A stretch of 64,000 nt of DNA from Deltaproteobacteria bacterium Ga0077539 (lineage in GTDB: Bacteria > Myxococcota_A > Polyangia > Polyangiales > Ga0077539), in the NCBI GenBank assembly GCA_001465015.1, contig LNEO01000254.1:1-64000 (forward strand), written 5' to 3'. Numbering within the stretch: position 1 is the stretch's first letter; every line of letters starts with the position of its first letter. The notes under the pieces were generated by a model that made no database searches, had not been told where the DNA came from, and saw only the letters and a list, made by a program, of their open reading frames with translations. This document shows positions 40,819-48,212 of this stretch, one piece after another. The translations under genes and the position numbers were made by a program.

Positions 40819-41522
40819 CACGCCCTGCTCGCTTGCGCCGCCGCGAAGAGCAGCGACGCCGAGTTGATACAGTATCGAAGGCCGGTCGGCGCGGGTCCGT
40901 CGTCGAACACGTGCCCCATGTGCCCCCTGCAGCGAGCGCAGTGCACTTCGTCGCGTGACATCCCGTGGGAGTCGTCGGTCTGTTGCTCGATCCGCCCTGC
41001 GGCGATCGGCCGCGTAAACGACGGCCACCCAGTGCCAGAGTCGAATTTGTCCTCCGAAGAGAAGAGCTCGAGCTCGCAGCCAGCGCAGCGATAGACGCCG
41101 CGCTCGTGGTTGTTCCAGAAGGCGCCCGAGAAGGCCCGCTCTGTCCCTTGCTCGCGAAGCACTTCGAACTGCTCGGGGGTGAGCCTGCGTCGCCACTCGT
41201 CCGCCGTCAGCGCGCGCCAGTCGGCCGGGGCCCCCGCGCTCGGCGGCGTCGCCGTCACGACCGCAGCGCTGCTGTTGGAAGGAGGCGCCGCGTTGGCGCC
41301 AGCGCTCGAGTCGCCCCCAGGAACTCCGCCTGCGCCCCTCGACGACTCGCGCGAGCGGCAGGCGGACCACAGCCCAGCGAGGCCGCAAACCGCGAGACCC
41401 AGCGACGCTCGCCGCGATAGCCAGCTCGAACCAGAAGCTTCTGCCTTGGACCTGGGGCGCGTTGGTTCAGTCACGAATCGCTCTGTCGACACAGTACGCC
41501 GTCGTCGCTCGAGCGGTTTCAT
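40818..41522 (-). CDS. msrB: Lipoprotein-type methionine sulfoxide reductase B
   Basis: MsrB repairs methionine-R-sulfoxide in proteins. The C-terminal domain (about 95-230) has both zinc pairs (CAGC and CARC), [11 protein letters not shown] and the catalytic region [21 protein letters not shown], with the reactive Cys in RYCINS. The N-terminus is unusual: a long basic start, then [20 protein letters not shown], a twin-arginine motif joined to a lipobox, implying export of a folded lipoprotein through Tat to the periplasmic face. It overlaps the SDR gene (TGATG). The start is less certain than the domain; the signal and linker are near residues 35-95. Confidence 0.9.
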   Translation of the reverse strand: MKPLERRRRTVSTERFVTEPTRPRSKAEASGSSWLSRRASLGLAVCGLAGLWSACRSRESSRGAGGVPGGDSSAGANAAPPSNSSAAVVTATPPSAGAPADWRALTADEWRRRLTPEQFEVLREQGTERAFSGAFWNNHERGVYRCAGCELELFSSEDKFDSGTGWPSFTRPIAAGRIEQQTDDSHGMSRDEVHCARCRGHMGHVFDDGPAPTGLRYCINSASLLFAAAQASRA

Positions 41523-41527
41523 CGTGC

Positions 41528-41533
41528 GACAAT
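41528..41533 (+). promoter_or_regulatory. -10 box of the DUF6285 gene
   Basis: GACAAT lies 6 bases before the ATG at 41540; no Shine-Dalgarno is present, consistent with a leaderless transcript. Confidence 0.35.
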
Positions 41534-41539
41534 CGGGCG

Positions 41540-41956
41540 ATGCAGCAGCGGCCCGACGTCCCGACGACCCTCGACGCCATCGTGCGATTTCTGCTCCAAG
41601 ACCTGCACTCGACGGTGACCGACAAGGGGCTGCAGTTTCGTGTGCTGGTCGCCGCCAACGCGCTCAACCAGTGCGCCGCCGAGCTCAGAGCGGAGCCCGT
41701 GCGGTCGATCGATGAGCTCACGAGGCTGCAGGCGTTGATCCCGGATTTCGCTGTCCCAGACGAAGCTCGAGGGCCGACGGACGCCTCGCGACTCGCGATG
41801 GTGCGCGCGTTGGACCGCGAGCTTGCTGAGCAGCTTCGAGACAAGCGCCTCGGAGCGGAGGTCGACGGCCCCGTCCTCGAGCACCTCGTCGCGTCGCTGA
41901 GGGCGACGCTCGAAGCGACCAATCCGCGCTTCGATCTGTCCGACAAGATCGATTGA
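41540..41956 (+). CDS. DUF6285 protein (LvaB-like)
   Basis: A 138-residue protein opening with [20 protein letters not shown] and containing [21 protein letters not shown], the pattern of DUF6285 proteins that accompany APH-like acyl-CoA kinases. In the levulinate system the small LvaB is needed for LvaA kinase activity; the same role is inferred here. It is directly followed (19 bases) by the acyl-CoA dehydrogenase gene, while the kinase gene lies 1.5 kb upstream beyond the SDR-msrB pair on the other strand. Confidence 0.75.
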   Translation: MQQRPDVPTTLDAIVRFLLQDLHSTVTDKGLQFRVLVAANALNQCAAELRAEPVRSIDELTRLQALIPDFAVPDEARGPTDASRLAMVRALDRELAEQLRDKRLGAEVDGPVLEHLVASLRATLEATNPRFDLSDKID

Positions 41957-41961
41957 ACGGG

Positions 41962-41967
41962 TACAAT
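41962..41967 (+). promoter_or_regulatory. -10 box of the acyl-CoA dehydrogenase gene
   Basis: TACAAT, 8 bases before the ATG at 41976, with no Shine-Dalgarno; a transcript starting at or near the ATG is expected. Confidence 0.4.
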
Positions 41968-41975
41968 CCACGGCG

Positions 41976-43169
41976 ATGGATTTTTCACTGAGCGAAGAGC
42001 TCGCGACGCTGCGCGCCGCGGTGCGCGCGTTCGTCGACGAGCACGTCATCCCCAACGAGCGCGCGATCATCGACGAGGACAAAGAGCGGCGCACAGACAC
42101 GCTCGCGACGCTGCAGCAACGAGCGAAGCGCGAGGGGCTCTGGGTCCCGCACCTGCCGGTCGCGCTCGGCGGGCGAGGGCTGGGGGTGATGGGCATGTGC
42201 GTGCTGTTTCGCGAGATGGGCCGCTCGCCAGTCGGCGCGAAGGTCTTCAATTGCGACGCGCCCGATCAGGGCAACATGGACCTTTTGCTCATGGCGGGCA
42301 GCGAAGCGCAGAAGGCTCGTTGGCTCGGGCCGCTCTGCGACGCGACGATGACGTCTGCGTTTTGCCTGACAGAACCAGCGCCAGGAGCAGGAGCAGACCC
42401 GACCAACTTGAAGACGCGCGCGACGCGCGACGGCGACGGCTGGGTGATCGACGGGCACAAGTGGTACTCGACCGGCGGCGGGGCCGCGGGCGTGCTGCTC
42501 CTGATCGCGCGGACGAGCGATGACCCGAGGGGGGGCGCGACGGTGTTCATCGTTCCGCGCGACGCGGAGGGGGTCGTTCACGTCAGGGACTTCAAGACGA
42601 TGGGCGACGAGCTGCTTCAGCACCGCGAGGCCGAGCTTCGCTTCGAGGGCGTACGCGTCGGAGACGACGCCGTGCTCGGGCGCGTCGGAGACGGATTTCG
42701 CCTGGCGCAAGTGAGGCTCGTGCCCGCGCGACTCACGCACTGCATGCGCTGGCTGGGCCTCGCCGATCGCGCGCTCACGATGTGTCGCGACTACCTCGCG
42801 ACGCGCGTCGCCTTCGGAAAAACGCTGGCCCACCATCAAATGCTGCAGCGAATGATCGCCGAAAACGCCCGCGCGATTCACAGCGGAAACCTGATGACCG
42901 CCCACTGCGCGTGGATGCTCGAGCGCGGCGACGCCAAGGCCGCTCGCGCGTACTCGTCGATGGCCAAGAACCACGTCGCGCAGACGCTGTGCAAGGTGCT
43001 CGACGACGCGATCCAGATGCACGGCGGACTCGGATACAGCGAGGATCTCCCGTTTTCGATCTGGTATCGCAGCGCCCGCGCAGCGCGCATCGCCGACGGC
43101 CCAGACGAAGTGCACGACATGGTCGTCGCGCGCGACTTCATGATGGGCCGCGTCGACCTACTCGTTTGA
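41976..43169 (+). CDS. Acyl-CoA dehydrogenase (LvaC/ACAD11-like)
   Basis: FAD-dependent acyl-CoA dehydrogenase of 397 residues. Three-part fold: helical N-domain (MDFSLSEELATLRAAVRAFV), a middle beta domain with the flavin/substrate motif FCLTEPAPGAGADPTNLKT and GHKWYSTGGG, and a C-terminal four-helix domain with RVAFGKTLAHHQMLQRMIAE and IQMHGGLGYSEDLPFSIWYR. In ACAD10/11- and LvaC-type members this domain removes phosphate from 4-phosphoacyl-CoA as well as dehydrogenating. Location beside the DUF6285 and kinase genes supports that chemistry. Its last 12 bases overlap the stop of the convergent DciA-like gene. Confidence 0.9.
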   Translation: MDFSLSEELATLRAAVRAFVDEHVIPNERAIIDEDKERRTDTLATLQQRAKREGLWVPHLPVALGGRGLGVMGMCVLFREMGRSPVGAKVFNCDAPDQGNMDLLLMAGSEAQKARWLGPLCDATMTSAFCLTEPAPGAGADPTNLKTRATRDGDGWVIDGHKWYSTGGGAAGVLLLIARTSDDPRGGATVFIVPRDAEGVVHVRDFKTMGDELLQHREAELRFEGVRVGDDAVLGRVGDGFRLAQVRLVPARLTHCMRWLGLADRALTMCRDYLATRVAFGKTLAHHQMLQRMIAENARAIHSGNLMTAHCAWMLERGDAKAARAYSSMAKNHVAQTLCKVLDDAIQMHGGLGYSEDLPFSIWYRSARAARIADGPDEVHDMVVARDFMMGRVDLLV

Positions 43170-43643
43170 CCGAGGAAGCGCCGCCCACTTCGACGCCACC
43201 CTGAGCAGCACCGATCGCAGACCGCTCGCGGGTACGGCGCGAATCGTCCGCGCCATCTCGTACGGAATCGGCGCGCGATTCGCCGCCTTGGGCTCCTCGC
43301 GAACCTCGCGCGCCTCGTCGATCTTCGGCAGGGGCCCGACCTTCAACCGGATCTCTTTCACGACCGAAGCGCCTGCGAGCTTTTGCACTCGGTGCAAGAG
43401 CGCTTCGCGAATCGGCTGAAGCTCCTGCAGCCACACGGGGTGCGCGACGTTGACGTAGAGCACGCCATCTCGCATCGCGATCGGCCGAGCGCGTCGCGCG
43501 ACCTGCGGACCGACAGCCTGCTCCCACGCGGGCCACACGCCCAGCGCACGACGAACGAGCGCGCGGTCGCCGAGCGCCTCGGCGAGGAGCGTCCCGACGT
43601 GCGTGACGCCGATCGGTTCGTAGTGGCGCGAGCGACGAGCCAT
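43158..43643 (-). CDS. DUF721 protein, DciA-like helicase loader
   Basis: A 161-residue DUF721 protein. In many bacteria lacking DnaC or DnaI, the DUF721 protein DciA loads the replicative helicase DnaB. Characteristic stretches are ALGDRALVRRALGVWPAWEQ, then AVGPQVARRARPI, DGVLYVNVAHPVWLQELQ and IREALLHRVQKLAG, followed by VVKEIRLKVGP; the last 50 residues are a basic tail. It is alone, convergent with the acyl-CoA dehydrogenase. The DciA role is an inference from the family. Confidence 0.82.
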   Translation of the reverse strand: MARRSRHYEPIGVTHVGTLLAEALGDRALVRRALGVWPAWEQAVGPQVARRARPIAMRDGVLYVNVAHPVWLQELQPIREALLHRVQKLAGASVVKEIRLKVGPLPKIDEAREVREEPKAANRAPIPYEMARTIRAVPASGLRSVLLRVASKWAALPRSNE

Positions 43644-43793
43644 GCGTTGATGCCTCGCTTCGGCTTAGCACAGCGCGGCGCATCGCTCCCAATTTCACAA
43701 CAACGCGAGGACCGCTCGACGATGCGACGAACTTCCTCGGTGGCGATCGATCGCGACGCGATGCACGACGCGCGCTCCGTCGCGTGACCGTGC

Positions 43794-44579
43794 TCAGCCG
43801 CTGCGGGCGCGGACAAACGCTTCCGCGCGCGCTCGGTCGATCGGGCCACCCGCGCGACCGTTGGCGCGCAGGTCGCTTCCCACGATGATGCCGTTCGCGA
43901 CGCCGAGCCACTCGACGAGCGTGTCGGCGCGCACACCAGAGCCGACCCACACGGGCGCCTTCGTCGCGTGCTTCACCGCGAGGATCCCTTCGCGCGAAGC
44001 TTCTTCGCCGGTGCGCGCGCCGCTCACGACGATCGCGTCCGCGAGCCCGCGCTCGACCGCTTCGAGGGCTTCGTCATCGATCGACGTTCCGCCGAGCGCC
44101 GAGCTGTGCTTCACGTCGACGTCCGCGATCAGGCCCACTCGATCGAGCCCGAGCGCGCGCCGTGTTCGAAGCAGCCTCGCTGCGTCAGTCTCGATCACGC
44201 CCTGATCGGTCACCCGCGCGCCGACGAGGATGTTGACCCGGATGAACTGCGCCCCGGTCGCGCTGGCGATCGCGAGCGCCGCGTGTCCATCGTTGCGCAA
44301 GACGTTGACGCCGAGGGGGAGCCCCGAGGTGCGCCGCACCAGCTCGCAGCACACCGTCATCGAAGCGACCGTCTCTGGCGGAACAGAGCCGCGAAAGAAC
44401 GGCGCGTCGCCGAAGTTCTCGACGATGACCGCATCGAAGCCCGCGGCCGCGAGGATCTCGCCGTCGCGCCGCGCGCTCTCGAGAATCGCCGAAAACGAGC
44501 CGCCGAATCGCGGCGCGCCTGGCAGCGCAGGAAGGTGGATGACGCCGATCAAAGGGGTACGGCCAGACAACAACTCCAT
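43794..44579 (-). CDS. BtpA/SgcQ family TIM-barrel protein
   Basis: A 261-residue protein of the BtpA family, named for photosystem I biogenesis in cyanobacteria and also found as SgcQ near sugar systems. It opens with LIGVIHLPALPGAPRFGG and holds VIVENFGDAPFFRGSVPPET, FIRVNILVGARVTDQGVIET, and the phosphate-binding C-terminal strands WVGSGVRADTLVEWLGVANG and IIVGSDLR. The fold is a TIM barrel related to aldolase/isomerase enzymes; the physiological role here is unknown. The start codon ATG 44579 is 123 bases from the divergent exported-protein gene. Confidence 0.85.
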   Translation of the reverse strand: MELLSGRTPLIGVIHLPALPGAPRFGGSFSAILESARRDGEILAAAGFDAVIVENFGDAPFFRGSVPPETVASMTVCCELVRRTSGLPLGVNVLRNDGHAALAIASATGAQFIRVNILVGARVTDQGVIETDAARLLRTRRALGLDRVGLIADVDVKHSSALGGTSIDDEALEAVERGLADAIVVSGARTGEEASREGILAVKHATKAPVWVGSGVRADTLVEWLGVANGIIVGSDLRANGRAGGPIDRARAEAFVRARSG

Positions 44580-44702
44580 AGCGGCCTTCGTACAAAACCG
44601 AGAACCGAGCCCGCAAGCAAAGAGCGATACAACCGCATCCTCGACGCGCTGCACAAACTCCATGCGCGAAGCGGGTTGCCGCGGTAGCGTCTGCAAGTCG
44701 GT

Positions 44703-46043
44703 ATGCGTCAGGCAACGCCTCGCGGATTTTCCCCAGTTCGAAGGATCATCGTGCTTCGCGGCGGACGTGTGTTCGCCGTCCTCGGCGCGGCCCTCTCTTC
44801 GCTCTGGCTGCGCGGCGCGCGAGCCGAGGCTCAATCGACGCCGAACGATGTCGCCCCGATCGATGCGACCATCGCGAACGACGCTGCGAGCGCCGACAGC
44901 GCCCGAGCTTCGAGCGAAGAGACGGTGTTGACCATCGACGCCGACGCCGGGCCCACCCCGGACGCCGCGGCGCAGGACGGCGGCGGATCGACGGTGCAGA
45001 TCACGATGGCGCGCGTCGCGATCGTCGATACCGCGCCGATCGGCGTCGATCCGGTCGCCGCGACCTTTCTCAACAACGTCCTTCGCGAGCAGTTTACGAG
45101 GCTCGGGCTCTCGATCGTCGCGACCGACGATCTCTACGCGGCCGCGCGACGATTGTCGCTCGGCTTTCCCGTACCCGAAGCCGGGCTCGCCGCGCTCGTG
45201 CGCGAGCTCAACTCGGACCTCGCGATCACCTGCGAGCTCCGCGCGCGCAGCGGGTTCTACTTCGCGACCGTTCGCATGCGCCGGCGCGACGAGAGCACCG
45301 AGACGGGCATCGCGGTGGTCGCGACACAGTGGACGCTCGGTGATCGCGTGCGCGAAGCGGTCACGCTGCTCTTGCGCGGCAACAACCGGCTATCGCCTGG
45401 CGTCGCGTCGCCGTCGCTTCCGAACGAGCAGCTGCCGACGACGCTGCCGACGTCGTATTACCTCCCGTCGGTCACTGTTCCGAACCGGCCGCCGATCTTG
45501 TTGCACGCGCGACCGTTCGAGCTGAGCCTCGTCGGACACGCGGCGTTCAACCCGGGCCGCGACTCGTACGTCAACGGTCTGGCCGGCGTTCGGTTCGCAT
45601 ACTTTCCAATCGATCGCGTCGGCATCGTCGGATCGCTCTCGTACGCAAACCTCCGCGGCCGTGTGGGACGCGTGAACAATCTCTTGCCGCTCGTGGGCAT
45701 CGAGAGCGGCGTCGACCTCGTTCCTTCCATCGGCTTCTTCGTGCCGCTGCGGTTCGAAGTCGGCTACTTGCCGTTCAACGGCATCGTCGCGCGCGTGACC
45801 GCCGGCCTCGGGTTTACGCTGTACAAACAGCTTCGGCTCGAGATCGATCTCGTGCAGCCAACGCTCTGGATGGTCGGTGAAAACGCGTCGGTGACCCTCG
45901 ATGTCGGCGTCGCGCTGACGTGGGTGTTCGGTCGCGATCGCACGCCCAGACAGAGACGACGTCGCCGCGCGACACCTTCGGCGACGAGCGGCAGTCAGCC
46001 CAACGCCAGCGCGCCGACGACCCAACCTCAGAACGCCCGCTGA
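44703..46043 (+). CDS. Exported protein with probable outer-membrane beta-barrel end
   Basis: A 446-residue exported protein I cannot assign. A signal peptide (about 20-44, ending ARAEAQ) leads to a short Asp/Ala linker, then a globular part (VAIVDTAPIGVDPVAATFLN to VREAVTLLLRGNNRL) that resembles FlgO-like or ABC-type accessory domains, and a C-terminal series of amphipathic strands (FELSLVGHAAFNPGRDSYVN, GLAGVRFAYFPIDRVGIVGS, FEVGYLPFNGIVARVTAGLG, LRLEIDLVQPTLWMVG) typical of a barrel. It ends with a basic tail. Gene is divergent from btpA-like and convergent with the glycosyltransferase. Confidence 0.7.
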   Translation: MRQATPRGFSPVRRIIVLRGGRVFAVLGAALSSLWLRGARAEAQSTPNDVAPIDATIANDAASADSARASSEETVLTIDADAGPTPDAAAQDGGGSTVQITMARVAIVDTAPIGVDPVAATFLNNVLREQFTRLGLSIVATDDLYAAARRLSLGFPVPEAGLAALVRELNSDLAITCELRARSGFYFATVRMRRRDESTETGIAVVATQWTLGDRVREAVTLLLRGNNRLSPGVASPSLPNEQLPTTLPTSYYLPSVTVPNRPPILLHARPFELSLVGHAAFNPGRDSYVNGLAGVRFAYFPIDRVGIVGSLSYANLRGRVGRVNNLLPLVGIESGVDLVPSIGFFVPLRFEVGYLPFNGIVARVTAGLGFTLYKQLRLEIDLVQPTLWMVGENASVTLDVGVALTWVFGRDRTPRQRRRRRATPSATSGSQPNASAPTTQPQNAR

Positions 46044-46065
46044 GCGGCGGACCCGCGTCCGCTCA
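46041..46065. terminator. Convergent-gene hairpin
   Basis: TGAGCGG (46041-46047, containing the stop codon of the exported-protein gene) and CCGCTCA (46059-46065) form a 7-bp stem in the short gap before the glycosyltransferase stop at 46068. No T-run. Confidence 0.35.
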
Positions 46066-46067
46066 GC

Positions 46068-46775
46068 TCAGAGCCTTCCCATGATCGCGGCGGCGCGGAG
46101 CTTCCAGACCATTCCGATCGCTTCGGCGAAGATCTTCTGGCTCATCTTGCTCTGACCCGCGCGTCGATCCACGAACACGATCGGCACTTCGGTGACGCGC
46201 AGCCCCTTGAGCAGAACGCGATAGGTCAGCTCGATCTGAAACGAGTAGCCGTTGCTCTGCACTCGATCGAGCTCGATCGCTTCGAGTCCGCGCCGCGTAA
46301 ACGCCTTGTAGCCGCTCGTCAGGTCGCGCACCGACAGCCCGAGGATCGTCCGCGAGTAGAGCGATCCCCCCTTCGAGAGCAAGTGCCGACCGACGCCCCA
46401 CCCCTCGACGCCGCCGCCGGGGATCACCAGGTCCGCGCCTTCGTCGATCGCGCGCAGAAAGTCCGGGATGTACTTCGGGTCGTGCGAGAGATCCGTGTCC
46501 ATCTCGAACACGACGTCGTAGTTGTCCTCGAGCGCGCGACGAAACCCCGTGAGGTACGCGGTCCCCAGGCCCATCTTGCCGGGTCGGTGCATCACCTTCA
46601 CCCGCGGGTCTTTGGCGGAGATCTCGTCGGCGAGCGCCCCCGTTCCGTCCGGCGAGTTGTCGTCGACGACCAGCACATCGACCGAAGGCGCGACTCCGAA
46701 CACCAGCGAGAGAAACGTCTCGAGGTTGTCCTTCTCGTTGTATGTCGGCGTAATGATCAGAACGCGTCGAGCCAT
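46068..46775 (-). CDS. Polyprenol-phosphate mannosyl/glucosyltransferase (DPM1-like GT2)
   Basis: Glycosyltransferase family 2 protein of 235 residues, close to dolichol/polyprenol-phosphate mannosyltransferase. It has ITPTYNEKDNLETFL (8-22), the nucleotide-binding VLVVDDNSPDGTGAL (34-48), RPGKMGLGTAYLTGF, EMDTDLSHDPKYI with the DxD metal site, and LSVRDLTSGYKAFTR. No C-terminal membrane domain is present, so it is the short cytoplasmic form that charges a lipid carrier. The sugar goes on to a membrane glycosyltransferase of GT-C type. It is divergent from two FadL-like porin genes. Confidence 0.92.
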   Translation of the reverse strand: MARRVLIITPTYNEKDNLETFLSLVFGVAPSVDVLVVDDNSPDGTGALADEISAKDPRVKVMHRPGKMGLGTAYLTGFRRALEDNYDVVFEMDTDLSHDPKYIPDFLRAIDEGADLVIPGGGVEGWGVGRHLLSKGGSLYSRTILGLSVRDLTSGYKAFTRRGLEAIELDRVQSNGYSFQIELTYRVLLKGLRVTEVPIVFVDRRAGQSKMSQKIFAEAIGMVWKLRAAAIMGRL

Positions 46776-46811
46776 GAATCGCGCGGACTCTACCCCATCC
46801 GCTCGGGGCCA

Positions 46812-46846
46812 GCGCGACCGTTCGCACTCGCCGCGCGACCGTTCGC
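46812..46846. promoter_or_regulatory. Two 14-bp direct repeats, 21-bp spacing
   Basis: GCGCGACCGTTCGC at 46812-46825 and again, identical, at 46833-46846. The 21-bp period equals two helical turns, so two protein molecules would sit on the same face. It lies between the divergent glycosyltransferase and porin genes and is a good candidate activator/repressor site. Confidence 0.45.
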
Positions 46847-46907
46847 CGCAAAGGCGCGAGTCTCTACTGCATGCGCGCCGCGCCGTGTACGCTCTCGCTC
46901 TCGGTCG

Positions 46908-48212
46908 ATGCGCGCGTTGACGGCACTCCACAGCACACCCGCGGCTCGCGCGACCCCTCGCCTGCCCCGGGCCGTCCCCGCCGCGCTTGCGTTTGGATCG
47001 CTGCTTCTCTGCGCGCGATCGAGCGTCGCGTCGCCGCAGGACCTGTTCGGATTCGGCGCCCGTGCGTCCGCGATGGGCGGAGTGGGCGGCGCGATCGCAG
47101 ACGATTTCGCAGCGGTGCACGCGAACCCTGCAGGCCTCTCGCGCGCCCGCGAAATCGCCTTCTCGCTCGGCTATCAGGGCGCCGGGTTCATGCTCTCGCA
47201 GCAGCGCTCGGGCGCCGCTGCGACTCCGGTGCGGCAAGACATCTCGCGGGGAACGCTCATCGGCCTCGCCCTTCCGCTTCCGTTCGGAGGCGTGCTTCGC
47301 GAGCGAATCGTGATCGGCCTCGGGTTCTACACGCCCACCGACGTGGTCGTCCGCGGGCGCATCTTGCGGCCGGAGACCGAGCAATTTCTTCTGCTGTCCG
47401 ACCGAACGCAGACCGTCGCGATCCAAGCCGGCGTCGGCGTCGCGCTGCCGTGGGGCCTCCGTATCGGAGGCGGATTCGTCGCGCTCGCGGCCATTCGAGG
47501 CGGCGTCGTCATCGCGCAGGACAGCACGGGGCGCGTCGGATCGAGGGTCGACAACCAGCTCGTCAGCTCGTTTGCGCCCGTCGTGGGAGCGAGCTTCGAG
47601 CATTCGATCCTGCGCTCGAGCATCACCTTTCGGGGCGCGAGCGTCGGACGCTTCTCGGTCACCATCGAGGCCAGAGACATCGGCCTGCCGCTCCCGGTCT
47701 TCAACATCTCCGGGATCGCACAGTACGATCCCTGGCAAATCGCAGCGGAAACGGGAGTGCAGCTCGAGGGCTGGTCGTTGCTCGCCGGGCTCACGTTCAA
47801 GCGCTGGAGCGAGTATCCCGGGCCGCTCGAGCGAACGACCGAACGATCGCCAGAGCCGCCGAGGCCTGCGACCAGCGACACGTTCATTCCTCGCTTCGGC
47901 TTCGAGAAGCAATGGGCGCGAAGGACGCAGCGTTGGTCGCTGCGCGGCGGATACTTCTACGAGCCCTCGCCCCTGCCCGCGCGGACACAGGGCGCGAACT
48001 ACCTCGACAACGACCGGCACATCGTCACCTTGGGCGGAGCGGTGTCGGCAGTGTGGAGAGGATCTCGCGCCGGGTTCGAGCTGTTCTCGCAAGTGCATGT
48101 GCTCGCGCCCCGTGATTTCACGGACGGAACAGTCACAACATCCGCCTCCCCAATCATCACCGCGCGCGGCGTGATCATCGCTGCCGGCGTGCAGTCCACG
48201 GTGACGTTCTGA
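46908..48212 (+). CDS. FadL/TodX-like outer-membrane protein 1
   Basis: Outer-membrane porin-like protein, 434 residues, of the OmpP1/FadL/TodX family that admits long-chain fatty acids or hydrophobic compounds. After a signal peptide (cleavage near SSVASPQ), the N-terminus QDLFGFGARASAMGGVGGAI and AAVHANPAGLSRAREI is the diagnostic hatch motif (GARAxAMGGAxxAxAxDxSAxxxNPAGL). Alternating strands to the C-terminal IIAAGVQSTVTF (final Phe) complete the barrel. The stop and next start share a base (TGATG), so it forms a coupled pair with the second porin gene. Possible regulator site lies upstream. Confidence 0.85.
   Translation: MRALTALHSTPAARATPRLPRAVPAALAFGSLLLCARSSVASPQDLFGFGARASAMGGVGGAIADDFAAVHANPAGLSRAREIAFSLGYQGAGFMLSQQRSGAAATPVRQDISRGTLIGLALPLPFGGVLRERIVIGLGFYTPTDVVVRGRILRPETEQFLLLSDRTQTVAIQAGVGVALPWGLRIGGGFVALAAIRGGVVIAQDSTGRVGSRVDNQLVSSFAPVVGASFEHSILRSSITFRGASVGRFSVTIEARDIGLPLPVFNISGIAQYDPWQIAAETGVQLEGWSLLAGLTFKRWSEYPGPLERTTERSPEPPRPATSDTFIPRFGFEKQWARRTQRWSLRGGYFYEPSPLPARTQGANYLDNDRHIVTLGGAVSAVWRGSRAGFELFSQVHVLAPRDFTDGTVTTSASPIITARGVIIAAGVQSTVTF

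Noticed and set aside
43644-43793. A tRNA or small RNA in the gap between the DciA-like and BtpA genes
   Set aside because: No cloverleaf arms, T-loop or terminator can be drawn in the 150 bases.
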